DNA of 64,000 nt from Megascapheus bottae (taxonomy: Eukaryota > Chordata > Mammalia > Rodentia > Geomyidae), in the NCBI GenBank assembly GCA_024803745.1, contig JANJXV010000266.1, positions 62,001 to 126,000 on the forward strand, written 5' to 3'. The notes beneath the pieces were generated by a model. That model did not search any database. It had not been told where the DNA came from and was given only the letters and a program-made list of their open reading frames with translations. Below are positions 10,840 to 23,734 of this stretch, one piece after another. Positions within the stretch are counted from its first letter, which is position 1; every line of letters starts with the position of its first letter. The translations under genes and the position numbers were made by a program.

Positions 10840-12017
10840 TTGGGCAGAACAAGAAACTCAAGAAAAATGTCAAATCAAGAAACAACATCCCCCACCCAAT
10901 GTAAACCGACAATGGAAGAGTCACAGGCAAACCGAGAGGAGAGTCTTCCAAGTGCTACACAAATGCAATTGATAAACATCATTAATGAAAAATGTGAAAA
11001 TATAAAGAAAGAGATAATGGAGGAAGCCATAGCTGAACAAGAGGAAAGCATAAACAAGGTGATAAGTGAAAAAGAAGAAGCCATAAAGGAGGCCATAATA
11101 AAGGTTTTTCAAAGAAAGATGGGTGAATCCACAAATAAAAACGTGACCAAACTCCAGCAAATGCCAAAGAAAATAAAGCTACTGAGCTAAACATTCAAAA
11201 GGAAATCAAGGAGATAAAGAAATCCATACATGATCTAAAAAAGGAGATGCAAGGCATCAAAAATGAGTAATTAGAAGCAAGGGAGATGAAAAATAAAGTA
11301 GATAGCTTTGATAGCAGGATAGACAATGCAGAGGAGAGAATTTCCGGGGCTGAAGATTATTTAGTTATTTTAGAGAAAGAACAGAAAATGAGTCAATCCA
11401 AATCTAGGAAATATGAGAGAGCGCTTCAAGAGGTCCAAAATGCAATTAGGAAGCCTAATTTAAGACTAGTTGGTATTGAGGAGGGCGTGGAGAAAGAGGT
11501 CAATGGTATTGGAAATATACTTCAGGGAATCATCTCAGAGAACTTCCCAAATATCCAGAAGGGCAGGCCCATCCAGATACGAGAAGCTTTTAGAACCCCA
11601 AACAGACCTGACCAGAAAAGAATATCCCACCGCCACATTGTGATCCGAACTGGATCAATAGAAATGAAAGAAAAGATCGTAAAGGCAGCCAGGGAAAAGG
11701 GATCAGTAACCTATAAAGGAAAACCAATCAGAATAACCCCAGGTTTCTCAGCAGAGACCATGCTAGCACGAAGTGACTGGAAGCATATATGTCATGCCCT
11801 TAAATCAAATAACTACCAACCAAGAATAGTGTAGCCAGCAAAGCTCTCATTCATAACTGAGGGAACAATAAAGACATTCCATTCCAGGGAAAAGCTGCAA
11901 CAATATGTCGAAACAAAACCAACACTACAGAGAATTCTCAAAGATGCTCTATACATAGAAAACCAAAATAAATGCAACATAGGGAAAGAAATGGCACCTA
12001 AACAGCATACCATCTAA
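10840..12017 (+). pseudogene. L1 ORF1 (copy 1), RNA-binding chaperone, broken
   Basis: ORF1 encodes the trimeric RNA-binding protein of L1. The start codon is TTG where other copies have ATG. The N-terminal half is a charged heptad-rich coiled coil (10,980-11,150). The RNA-binding and C-terminal parts follow ('KPNLRLVGIEEG', 'RTPNRPDQKR', 'SAETM'). Lesions: a 9-bp deletion near 11,125, a one-base deletion near 11,163 leading to a stop at 11,190, a TAA near 11,270, and TAG at 11,832-11,834 in place of the Tyr of 'YPAKLSF'. Unlike the later copies it keeps four bases near 11,375, so the C-terminal frame is continuous. Confidence 0.88.
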
Positions 12018-12065
12018 GGACCACAAGAACTGTCAAGACACAGGCCCTACTAAACGCTTTTAAAA

Positions 12066-15000
12066 ATGCTAGGAACTAATAAATATCTCACAATCCTAAC
12101 TCTAAATATCAATGGATTTAACTCTCCAATTAAACGGCATAGGCTGTCTAGTTGGATCAAAAAGCAAGAGCCATCGTTCTGCTGTCTTCAAGAGACACAT
12201 CGTACCCAAAAACCATCAACTGTTGAAAGTGAGAGTTTGGAATAAACTCTATCCAGCTAACTGCCCCCATAAACAGGCTGGAGTTGCCATCCTCATATCA
12301 GATAAAATAGACTTCAAACTAAAATTAGTAAGAAAAGATAAAGAAGGTTACTACATACTATTAAAGGGATCTTTCCTCCAGGAAGACATAACGATCCTAA
12401 ATATTTACACAACCAGTCCCGGAGCTCCAAACTTCACTTACACTGAAACCATACATAGATCGAAATACAGTGATTGTTGGTGAGTTTAACACACCACTCT
12501 CACCTATGGACAGATCAACAGGGCAAAAACTCAACAGAGAAATCTTAGAACTGAACAATTATATAGACCAACTAGATCTAACAGACATCTGCAGAATATT
12601 CCACCCAGTAACAACACAATATACGTTTTTCTCAGCAGCACATGGAACATTTTCCAAAATAGACCACATCTTAGGCCATAAAACAAACCTGGACAGATTC
12701 AGAAACACTGAAATTATTCCATGCACACTCTCAGACCATAAAGACATCAAATTGGAGCTTAACACACATCTCCACCAACGAATACCCTGTAAATCATGGA
12801 GACTGAACAACACATTGTTGAATCAAAAACAATGGGTATTCGAAGAGATGAGAAGAGATTTCCAACTGATTATGAAATTTAACAATAAGGAGCACACAAA
12901 TATCAACTCCTTAGGGATACAAAAAAGGCAGTACTCCGAGGAAAATTTATAGCGCTGAGTGCCTACAACAGCAAGTTGGAAAAATGGCAAACCAACTAGT
13001 TAATGTCTCACCTTAACCTCCTGGAAAAAGAGCAACAAACCAACCCTAAACCCATTAGGAGAAAGCAAGTTATTAAAATCAAAGCAGAATTAAATGATTT
13101 GGAATAAAAAAACTATAGAAAGAATCAACAAAAAAAGGAGTTGGTTCTTGAAAGAATTAACAAAATTGACAAGCCCTTAGCAAATCTTACCAAAAAAAGA
13201 AGAGAGCATATCGAAATAAACAAAATCGCAGATGAAAATGGTAATATCACGACAGAAATTACCAAGATCCAGAATATCATGAGGGAATACTTCTCAAACC
13301 TTTACGCCAACAAATTTGAGAATCTAGAAGAAATGGATGAATTCCTAGACAATATTAACATACACACACTGAACCAAGAAGAGCTAACCCAACTCAACAG
13401 GCCTATTTCAAGCTCTGAAATAGAAATGGAAATTAGACAACTTCCACTTAAAAAGAGCCCAGGGCCAGATGGATTCACAGCTGAATTCTATAAGGTCTTC
13501 AAAGCAGAGCTCACACCAATACTCCTCAAGCTCTTCAACGAAATTGAAAATGAAGGTTCTTTACTAAACTGATTCTGTGAAGCCAGCATATCCCTCATCC
13601 CCAAACCAGACAGAGATTCATCAAAGAAAGAGATCTATAGACCCATTTCTTTGATGAACCTCGATGCAAAACTTCTCAACAAAATACTGGCCAACCGTCT
13701 ACAACAACTCATCAAAAAAATATACACTATGATCAAACTGGATTCATCACAGGGAGGCAAAGCTGGTTCAACATACACAAATCAATTAATATAATTCAAC
13801 ACATCAACAGGAGCAGGGATAAAATCACATGATTGTCTCAATAGATGCGGAAAAGGCATTTGACAAGATCCAAAACCCCTTTATGTAAAAAGATGTGGAG
13901 AAACTAGGAATCCATGGAACATTTCTCAATGTAATAAAGGCTGTGTATGAGAAACCCACTGCTAGTATTATACTTAATGGTGAAAATCTAAAGCCATTCC
14001 CTCTAAAATCAGGAACGAGACAAGGATGCCCACTCTCTCCACTCCTTTTTAACATAGTACTAGATTTCCTAGGCAGTGCAATAAGGCAAGAAGCAAGCAT
14101 AAAGGGGATCCAAGCAGGGAAAGAGGAAATAAAACTATCCCTCTTTGCAGATGACATGATTCTGTATTTAAAGAATCCTATAGACTCTACTCCCAAGCTC
14201 CTTGAGCTGATTCTATGCTTTGCAAGGGTAGCAGGCCATAAAATCAACCCTCACAAATCAACTGCCTTACTTTACGCCAACACTGAGAGGAACGAGGCAA
14301 TAATCAGGAAAGAAAATCCTTTCACAATAGCCTCAAAGAAAATAAAGTACCTAGCAATTAGCTTAACTAAGAATGTAAAGGACCGTTTAGATGAAAACTT
14401 TAAAACCCTAAAAAAGGAAATTAAAGCAGAACTAAGGAAATGGAAAAACCTCCCATGCTCCTGGATTGGTAGAATCAACATTGTGAAAATGACAATCTTG
14501 CCAAGGGCTATCTACAAATTCAATGTAATACCCATCAACATCCCAATGTCATTCTTTAAAGACATAGAAGAGGCAATTCAAAATTTCATATGGAATAATA
14601 AAAGACCCCGTATAGCAAAAACATTTCTTAGCAGAAAGAACAGCGCTGGAGGAATTTCAATTCCAAACTTAAGGCTCTATTACAGAGCTATAATTCTCAA
14701 AACAGCTTGGTACTGGCACAAGAACAGGCCTGAAGTCCAATGGAGTAGAACTGCGGACCCAGATATTAAACCACAGACCTATGGCCACCTAATCTTTGAC
14801 CAGGGCGCCAAAAAAATAGAATGGAAGAAAGATAGCCTCTTCAACAAGTTGTGCTGGCAGAACTGGTTAAACACCTGCAGAAAACTAAAGTGGGATCCTT
14901 GTTTGTCCCCTTGCACTAGAATTAACTCCAAATGGATCAAAGACGTGGAGGTAAAAGCTGACACACTGAAAAGTTTACAGGAAGGAATAGGAGATACACT

Positions 15001-15890
15001 AGGCCTATTGGTACAGGTCGAAACTTTCTTAATAAGGACCAAGAATCACAACAAATCAGAGAAAGGCTGGATAAGTGGGACTGCATTAAACTGCAGAGCT
15101 TTTGTATGGCAACGGATATAACTAGTAAACTAATCAGGAAGCCTACAGAGTGGGAGAAGATCTTCACCACCCAAACAACGGAACAAGGCCTCATATCTAA
15201 AATATATCAACAACTCAAAAAATTGAATCACTCCAAAACTAACCTCCAAAGTAACACCCATCCCATTACAAAATGGGCCAAAGACTTAAAGAGAGTCTTC
15301 TCTGAAGAAGAAACAAAAATGGCCTATAGACACATGAAGAAATGCTCAACATCTCTGGTCATAAAAGAAATGCAAATCAAAACAAGTCTAAGATTCCACC
15401 TAACTCCAGTTAGAATGGCCAGGATCAGGAAAACGAATGACAACAGATGCTGGAGGGGATGTGGTCAGGAGGGATCACTACTACACTGTTGGTGGGAGTG
15501 TAAACTCGTTCAACCACTATGGAAAGCAGTGCGGCAGTGCCTCAAAACGCTAAACATACAACTCCCCTATGACCCAGCAATTCCAGTACTTGGCATTTAC
15601 CCAACAATCCAGAAACAAGGGCATACTAAACCCACTAGCACAACAATGTTCATTGCAGCACTATTCACCAGAGCAAAGATATGGAACCAACCCAGATGTC
15701 CCTCAGTTGATGAGTGGATCAACAAGTTGTGGTATTTGTACACAATGGAATTCTATGCTGCTGTCAGAAAGAATGACATCGCCCCATTTGTTAGGAAATG
15801 GAAAGACTTAGAACAAATCATATTAAGTGAAGTAAGCCAGACTCAAAGGAACTTAGGCTCATTGGTTTCCTCATTCTTCATAATCAGTAG
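12066..15890 (+). pseudogene. L1 ORF2 (copy 1), endonuclease/reverse transcriptase, broken
   Basis: The start 'MLGTNKYLTILTLNINGFNS' and 'CLQETHRTQ' mark the APE-type endonuclease. A frameshift before 12,220 moves the frame; 'GVAILISDKIDF', 'GEFNTPLSPMDRS' and 'SDHKDIKLEL' follow. A short deletion lies near 12,435. TAA near 13,105 and TGA at 13,570-13,572 (shared with other copies) interrupt the linker. The reverse transcriptase is open at 13,895-15,121 (408 codons) with '[10 protein letters not shown]' and the catalytic 'FADDM'. The C-terminal knuckle CX3CX7HX4C is intact near 15,450-15,495. Indels near 15,015 and 15,870 break the end. Confidence 0.9.
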
Positions 15891-16310
15891 AAACCTTGGG
15901 CTCTACTAGCAGAGATTGTCAATAGAGCAAAAGGCCATATATAAGGCCATATAATGTGAAGCTAATTGAAAGGACCTCCAGGATATTGACACAAAAGCCA
16001 TATAATGAATGATTGTTGTCCTTAATGTACTATGTTGTCTCTCATCTCGCTTGCTGTCCCTTGGTTATCCCATATTGGTATAGTATCTCACTTTGTTATC
16101 TGATATATTGAATTTATTTGTATTTGGATATTTGAAATTTGATAGGGAAGGGGGGAAAACCAAGACGGGTGGGGGGTGTGGGGTTGGAGGGAAATGGGTA
16201 CCAAGACATGTGAAAGGGTATCAATGTATGTGAATTAATGCACCTTCTATCTGGCAAATATCATCTAACCCTTTTACTAATTACAATAAAAAAATGAAAA
16301 AAAAAGAAAG

Positions 16311-17684
16311 TTGTAGTGTGTGGGGAGGATGATGGGGTCAAATACATTTCTTCTTAGAAATTTACCTCATCTGGTTGCCCTGGATTTTCCTGGCCTTCTT
16401 CTTAGAGAAAGTTCTGTTATACTGGATTTGTGGCTTGGCAATGATCTAGCATGTACATCTTCGAGTAAGACATCCACAACTTCCATGCGTGAGACTCGAG
16501 TTTCCTGACCTTTGGCAACAGCACAGCAACATCTTTCTTCCTCCTGAGCCACAGGCCAAGTGAGCTGGCTTGAGCTGGTTGTTAGTTGCACTGGCTTGGT
16601 TACCAGGGTTCCATATTCTGTTCCATTGTGAGGGAGGCAGGGTCACCTTTCAGGGCCCAATGACCAAAGATCGTTGCTCACAAAAGACCTCACCAAAGAC
16701 ATACTGGAGGGTGAATCTCTCCTCCAGTCTCACAATATACATGTGGATGTAGTATACAGCACACCTTATTTGTCCAATCCCAATGTCTTCCACTAGGCCC
16801 AACTACCAGTCTGGTCTCAGGCTCAAGGAGCCTTTCTTAGGTAAGATCCAAACTTAAGGGTCAATATTGCCCTCATCCTTTACAAAACATTTGCTTCACA
16901 GTGCCTTCTCTGCCTGCATTTTGCCCCTTGTCAAATTTTTTTTGTTTTTGCTAGTCTTGGGACTTGACCTTAGAGTGTGAACATTGTTCCTGGGCTTTCT
17001 TTAGGCTTTAGCTGTCCCACCGAGCCACAGCACCACTTGCAGCGTTTTCTATGCATGTGGTAATGAGGAAGCAAACCTGAGGCTTACTGCTTGGTAGCCA
17101 AGGACTCTCCCACTAGGTCAAACACACAGGGCATCTTGCACATATTTTTGATGGCAATCTACTAGGATATTATTAGGTTTCTGTATCCTAATCAATTTTT
17201 TCCTGATGATTAGCTTTGCTGTCATGTGTAAAAAATGCAAGAGGGAAAAACACAGAAGAATTAGTGAAATTAAAAAAAAGCATTAGACACAGTTAAGTGT
17301 TCATTCTTTGTAGGAGAAAGGATATTTGGATATGATGATGATGATGATGATGATGACTTTATAATTACTATGTCAGGGTTGAGAGTTTGGCATAGCGGTA
17401 CAGTGCTTGCCTAGCATCCATGAAGATCTGGGTTTGATTGCTCAGTACCACATAGATAGAAAATCTAGATGTGGCACTGTGGCTCAACTGGCAGAGGGCT
17501 AGACTTGAGAAAACGCGAGGACAGTGCTCAGGCCCTGAATTCAAGCCCCAAGACTGGCAGAAAGATAAAAGAAAATAAAAATGCTTTTTACGAGCTAATT
17601 CACTCACAGCATTTGCTTCTGAAATCTTCGCTTCTGCATCTTGTGAAATACCCCTTTCCCTCAACGTAGACAAGAAAAACAGAT
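16311..17684 (-). repeat. Array spacer S2
   Basis: 1,374 bp, same structure as S1: first-exon relic at 16,366-16,532 (minus), inverted SINE at 16,935-17,123, ID SINE at 17,377-17,581. The GAT repeat is longer here (17,333-17,356). It shares diagnostic bases with S5 and S6 ('gcatgtacatc', 'ggcttactgcttgg') and differs from S1, S3 and S4. Confidence 0.88.
16366..16532 (-). pseudogene. RalGDS-like first-exon relic in spacer S2
   Basis: Same frame, internal stop and GT donor as in S1. It reads 'MLLCCCQRSGNSSLTHGSCG' with Thr where S3-S6 have Arg. Confidence 0.58.
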
Positions 17685-18244
17685 CCATCCCATGCTCCAC
17701 TGTGAGGCCACTGGTTGGGCTAAGAGCTAGTCGTGCAGCAACACATAAGTTTTATTCTAATACTTTCCAAACTTTGTACTCAAATATGCTACCTACTTAC
17801 CAACTTAGGTCAGTTATCCTTATGCTATAACTTTTCTTCATTACTACAATATTCTTACACTCCTACGTTAATCCTCTTGCACCTCCCCTGACCTCTCTCA
17901 TTCTTTTTTTCTATCTCTGGACCTCTGCTCGTCTTTCAACCCTTATACTGCACGGATCTACACTTGATGGCTGTTGAGCAATATTGTATATGTAGGTGGT
18001 TAATTATTCTCTAGGCTCAGAGGGACTTAAAGACAATAGAGATTGGATTGAGAGGCTTATTGTTTTGGGTATAAATCGCTTATCAGTGGTTGTATTAGGC
18101 TGGTCTGTAAGTGCACAAAAAGAAAGAGTGATAAAACCAATCAAATCCTGTGAACATCTAGTGTCTGCCAGCTACAGAGGTCTAGGTTGGTTATATCTGA
18201 AAAACTATAATCGTATTTAGTAGTAATCTTGCTCCCATTTTCAA

Positions 18245-19428
18245 ATGGGCAGAACAAGAAACTCAAGAAAAATGTCAAATCAAGAAACAACATCCCCCAC
18301 CCAATGTAAACAGACAATGGAACAGTCACTGGCAAACCTAGAGGAGAGTCTTCCAATTGCTACACAAATGCAATTGATAAACATCATTAATGAAAAATGT
18401 GAAAATATAAAGAAAGAGATAATGGAGGAAGCCATACCTGAACAAGAGGAAAGCAAAAACAAGGTGATAAGTGAAAAAGAAGAAGCCATAAAGGAGGCCA
18501 TAATAAAGGTTTTTCAAAGAAAGATGGATGAATTCAAAGAATCCACAAATAAAAACGTGACCAAACTCCAGCAAATGTCCAAAGAAAGTAAATCTACTGA
18601 GCTAACCATTCAAAAGGAAATTAAGGAGATAAAGAAATCCATACATGATCTAAAACAAGGGATGCAAGGCATCAAAAGTGAGCAATTAGAAGCAAGGGAG
18701 ATGAAAAATAAAGTAGATAGCTTTGATAGCAGGTTGCACATTGCAGAGGAGAGAATTTCCGTGGCTGAAGATAATTTAGGTATTATAAAGAACAGAAAAT
18801 GAGTCAATCCAAATCTAGGAAATATGAGAGAGCGCTTCAGGAGGTCCAAGATACAATTAGGAAGCCTAATTTAAGGCTAGTTGGTATTGAGGAGGGCGTG
18901 GAGAAAGAGGTCAATGGTATTGGAAATATACTTCAGGGAATCATCTCAGAGAATTTCCCAAATATCCAGAAGGGCAGGCCCATCCAGATACGAGAAGCTT
19001 TTAGAACCCCAAACAGACCTGACCAGAAAAGAACATCCCACCACCACATTGTGATCCGAACTGGATCAATAGAAAGGAAAGGAAAGATCCTAAAGGCAGC
19101 CAGGGAAAAGGGATCAGTAACCTACAAAGGCAAACCAATCAGAATAACCCCAGATTTCTCAGCAGAGACCATGCAAGCACGAAGTGACTGGAAGCATATA
19201 TGTCATGCCCTTATATCAAATAACTACCAACCAAGAATACTGTAGCCAGCTAAGCTCTCATTCATAACTGAGGGAAAAATAAAAACATTCCATTCCAGGG
19301 AAAAGCTGCAACAATATGTCGAAACAAAACCAACACTACAGAGAATTCTCAAAGATGCTCTATACATAGAAAACCAAAATAAATGCAATATAGGGAAAGA
19401 AATGGCACCTAAACAGCATACCATCTAA
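18245..19428 (+). pseudogene. L1 ORF1 (copy 2), broken
   Basis: ATG start, 185 open codons covering the full coiled coil. A 4-bp deletion relative to copy 1 near 18,785 shifts the frame and ends the first part at 18,802. The RNA-binding part continues in another frame (18,799-19,245) to the TAG shared by all copies at the 'YPAKLSF' site. The last 60 codons remain readable to the natural stop at 19,426-19,428. Reading frame 2 alone keeps the RNA-recognition core. Confidence 0.9.
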
Positions 19429-19476
19429 GGACCACAAGAACTGTCAAGACACAGGCCCTACTAAAAGCTTTTAAAA

Positions 19477-22400
19477 ATGGTAGGAACTAATAAATATATC
19501 TCAATCCTAACTCTCAATATCAATGGACTTAACTCTCCAATTAAACGGCATAGGTTGTCTAGTTGGATCAAAAAGCAAGAGCCATCGTTCTGCTGACTTC
19601 GAGAGACACATCCTACCCAAAAACAATCATCTTTTGAAAGTGAGAGGTTGGAATAAACTCTATCAAGCTAACTGCCCCCATAAACAGGCTAGAGTTGCCA
19701 TCCTCATATCAGATACAATAGACTTCAAACTAAAATTAGTAAGAAAAGACAAAGAAGGTTACTACATACTACTAAAGGGATCTTTCCTCCCAGAAGACAT
19801 AACAATCCTAAATATTTACACACCCAATCCCGGAGCTCCAAACTTCATCAAGCAAACTTTACTTACAATGAAACCATACATAGATCGAAATACAGTGATT
19901 GTTGGTGAGTTTAACACACCACTCTCACCTATGGACAGATCAACAAGGCAAAAACTCAACAGAGAAACCTTAGAACTGAACAACTTTATAGACCAACTAG
20001 ATCTAACAGACATCTGAAGAATATTCCACCCAGTAACACCACAATATACGTTTTCCTCAGCAGCACATGGAACATTTTCCAAAACAGACCACATCTTAGG
20101 ACATAAAACAAACCTGGACAGATTCAGAAACACTGAAATTATTCCATGCACACTCTCAGACCATAAAGACATCAAATTGGAGCTTAACACACATCTCCAC
20201 CAACGAATACCCTGTAAATCATGGAGACTGAACAACACATTGTTGAATCAAAAACAATGGGTATTCGAAGAGATGAGAAGAGATTTCCAACTGATTATGA
20301 AATTTAACAATAAGGAGCACACAAATATCAACTCCTTAGGGATACAAAAAAGGCAGTACTCCGAGGAAAATTTATAGCGCTGAGTGCCTACAACAGCAAG
20401 TTGGAAAAATGGCAAACCAACTAGTTAATGTCTCACCTTAACCTCCTGGAAAAAGAGCAACAAACCAACCCTAAACCCATTAGGAGAAAGCAAGTTATTA
20501 AAATCAAAGCAGAATTAAATGATTTGGAATAAAAAAACTATAGAAAGAATCAACAAAAAAAGGAGTTGGTTCTTGAAAGAATTAACAAAATTGACAAGCC
20601 CTTAGCAAATCTTACCAAAAAAAGAAGAGAGCATATCGAAATAAACAAAATCGCAGATGAAAATGGTAATATCACGACAGAAATTACCAAGATCCAGAAT
20701 ATCATGAGGGAATACTTCTCAAACCTTTACGCCAACAAATTTGAGAATCTAGAAGAAATGGATGAATTCCTAGACAATATTAACATACACACACTGAACC
20801 AAGAAGAGCTAACCCAACTCAACAGGCCAATTTCAAGCTCTGAAATAGAAATGGAAATTAGACAACTTCCACTTAAAAAGAGCCCAGGGCCAGATGGATT
20901 CACAGCTGAATTCTATAAGGTCTTCAAAGCAGAGCTCACACCAATACTCCTCAAGCTCTTCAACGAAATTGAAAATGAAGGTTCTTTACTAAACTGATTC
21001 TGTGAAGCCAGCATATCCCTCATCCCCAAACCAGACAGAGATTCATGAAAGAAAGAGATCGATAGACCCATTTCTTTGATGAACATCGATGCAAAACTTC
21101 TCAACAAAATACTGGCCAACCGTCTACAACAACTCATCAAAAAAAATATACACTATGATCAAACTGGATTCATCACAGGGAGGCAAAGCTGGTTCAACAT
21201 AGACAAATCAATTAATATAATTCGACACATCAACAGGAGCAAAGACAAAACTCACATGAATGTCTCTATAGATGCGGAAATGCATTTTACAAGATACAAA
21301 ACCCCTTTATGTTAAAAGATGTGGAGAAACTAGGAATCCATGGAACATTTCTCAATGTAATAAAGGCTGTGTATGAGAAACCCACTGCTAGTATTGTACT
21401 TAATGGTGAAAATCTAAAGCCATTCTCTCTAAAATCAGGAACGAGAAAATGATGTCCACTCTCTCCACTCCTTTTTAACATAGTACTAGAATTCCTAGGC
21501 AGTGCAATAAGGCAAGAAGCAAGCATAAAGTGGATCCAAGTAGGGAAAGAGAAAATAAAACTATCCCTCTTTGCAGATGACATGAATCTGTATTTAAAGA
21601 ATCCTATAGGCTCTACTCCCAAGCTCCTTGATCTGATTCATAGCTTTGGAAGGGTAGCAGGCCATAAAATCAACCCTCACACATCAACTGCCGTCCTTTA
21701 CGCCAACAGTGAGAGGAACGAGGCAATAATCAGGAAAGAAACTCCTTTCACAATAGCCTCAAAGAAAATAAAGTACCTAGGAATTAGCTTAACTAAGAAT
21801 GTAAAGGACCGTTTAGATGAAAACTTTAAAACCATAAAAAAGGAAATAAAAGCAGAACTAAGGAAATGGAAAAAGCTCCCATGCTCCTGGATTGGAAGAA
21901 TCAACATTGTGAAAATTACAATCTTGCCAAGGGCTATCTACAAATTCAATGCAATACCCATCAACAACCCAATGTCATTCTTTAAAGAAATAGAAGAGGC
22001 AATTCAAAATTTCATATGGAATAATAAAAGACCCCGTATAGCAAAAACACTTCTTAGCAGAAAGAACAGCGCTGGAGGAATTTCACTTCCAAACTTTAGA
22101 GTCTATTACAGAGCTATAATTCTCAAAACAGCTTGGTACTGGCACAAGAACAGGCCTGAAGTCCAATGGAATAGAACTGCGCGCCCAGATATTAAACCAC
22201 AAACCTATGGCCACCTAATCTTTGACAAGGGAGCCAAAAAAATAGAATGGAAGAAAGATAGCCTCTTCAACAAGTTTTGCTGGCAGAACTGGTTAAACAC
22301 CTGCAGAAAACTAAAGTTGGATCCTTCTTTGTCACCTTGCACTAGAATTAACTCCAAATGGATCAAAGACATGGAGGTAAAAGCTGACACACTGAAAACT

Positions 22401-23317
22401 TTACAGGAAGGAATAGGAGATAAACTAGGCCTCCTTGGCACAGTTTGAAACTTTCTTTATAAGGACCAAGAATCACAACAAATCAGAGAAAGGCTGGATA
22501 AGTGGGACTGCATTAAACTGCAGAGCTTTTGTATGGGAAAGGATATAGCTAGTAAACTAATCAGGAAGCCTACAGAGTGGGAGAAGATCTTCACCAACCA
22601 AACAACGGATAAAGGCCTCATATCTAAAATATACCAACAAGTCAAAAAATTGAATCACTCCAAAACTAACCTCCAAAGTAACACCCATCCCATTAAAAAT
22701 GGGCCAAAGACTTAAAGAGAGTCTTCTCTGCAGAAGAAAAAAAAATGCCCTATGGACACATGAAGAAATGCTCCACATCTCTGGTCATAAAAGAAATGCA
22801 AATCAAAACAACTCTAAGATTCGACCTCACTCCAGTTAGAATGGCCAGGATCAGGAAAACGAATGACAACAGAAGCTGGAGGGGATGTGGCCAAGAGGGA
22901 TCACTACTACACTGTTGGTGGGAGTGCAAACTCGTTCAACCACTATGAAAAGCAGTGTGGCAGTGCCTCAAAAGGCTAAACATAGAACTCCCCTATCACC
23001 GAGCAATTCCAGTACTTGGCATTTACCCAACAATCCAGAAACAAGGGCATACTAAACCCACTAGCACAACAATGTTCATTGCAGCACTATTCACCATAGC
23101 AAAGGTATGGAACCAACCCAGATGTCCCTCAATTGATGAGTGGATGAACAAGTTGTGGTATTTGTACACAATGGAATTCTAAGCCTCTGTCAGAAAGAAT
23201 GACATCGCCCCATTTGTTAGGAAATGGAAAGACTTAAAACAAATCATATTAAGTGAAGTAAGCCAGACTCAAATGAACTGAGGCTCAGTGGTTTCCCTCA
23301 TTCGTCATAATCAGTAG
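19477..23317 (+). pseudogene. L1 ORF2 (copy 2), broken
   Basis: Codon 40 is an opal TGA (19,594-19,596) where copy 1 has Cys in the endonuclease 'CCLQETH' motif. Endonuclease sequence is open in another frame at 19,523-20,017, ending at a TGA. TAA near 20,529 and TGA near 20,995 are shared lesions. A TGA also destroys 'QGCPLSP' near 21,449. The catalytic aspartates survive ('FADDMNLYL', near 21,570-21,600). The open stretch 21,582-22,448 covers the rest of the reverse transcriptase. The knuckle region near 22,880-22,925 lacks the first Cys (Cys to Ser). Confidence 0.9.
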
Positions 23318-23734
23318 AAACCTTGGGCTCTACTAGCAGAGATTTGCAATAGAGCAAAAGGCCATATATAAGGCCATATAATGTGAAGCTATTTGAAAAG
23401 AACTCCAGGATATTGAAAAGAAAAGCCACATAATGAATGATTGTTGTCCTTAATGTACTAGTTTGTCTCTCAACTCCTTTGCTGTCCCTTGGTTATCCCA
23501 TATTGGTATAGTATCTCACTTTGTTATCTGATATATTGAATTTATTTGTATTTGGATATTTGAAATTTGATAGGGAAGGGAAAACCAAGATGGTTGGGGG
23601 GTGTGGGGTTGGAGGGAAATGGGTACCAAGACATGTGAAAGGGTATCAATGTATGTGAATTAATGCCCCTTCTATCTGGCAAATATTATGTAACCCTTTT
23701 ACTAATTACAATAAAAAAATGAAAAAAAAGAAAG

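Larger units (their letters stand above)
10281..16310 (+). mobile_element. L1 copy 1 (full unit length, inactive)
   Basis: Layout: about 560 bp upstream of ORF1 (10,281-10,839), ORF1, a 48-bp gap, ORF2, a 3' UTR from about 15,891 with a G-rich tract at 16,143-16,196, and an A-rich end 'aaaaaaatgaaaaaaaaagaaag'. The 560-bp leader begins exactly where homology to the right-hand spacer paralogue ends, so it is taken as L1 5' UTR. It is AT-rich and lacks a CpG-rich promoter. This is the most diverged complete copy of the array. Confidence 0.9.
17685..23734 (+). mobile_element. L1 copy 2 (full unit length, inactive)
   Basis: 6,050 bp with leader, ORF1, ORF2 and 3' UTR. From position 18,873 onward it and the following spacer are matched base for base, as far as I can see, by copy 3. 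The 3' UTR has a shortened G-rich tract (near 23,573-23,615), lacking several G residues found in copies 1, 4 and 5. Confidence 0.92.
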
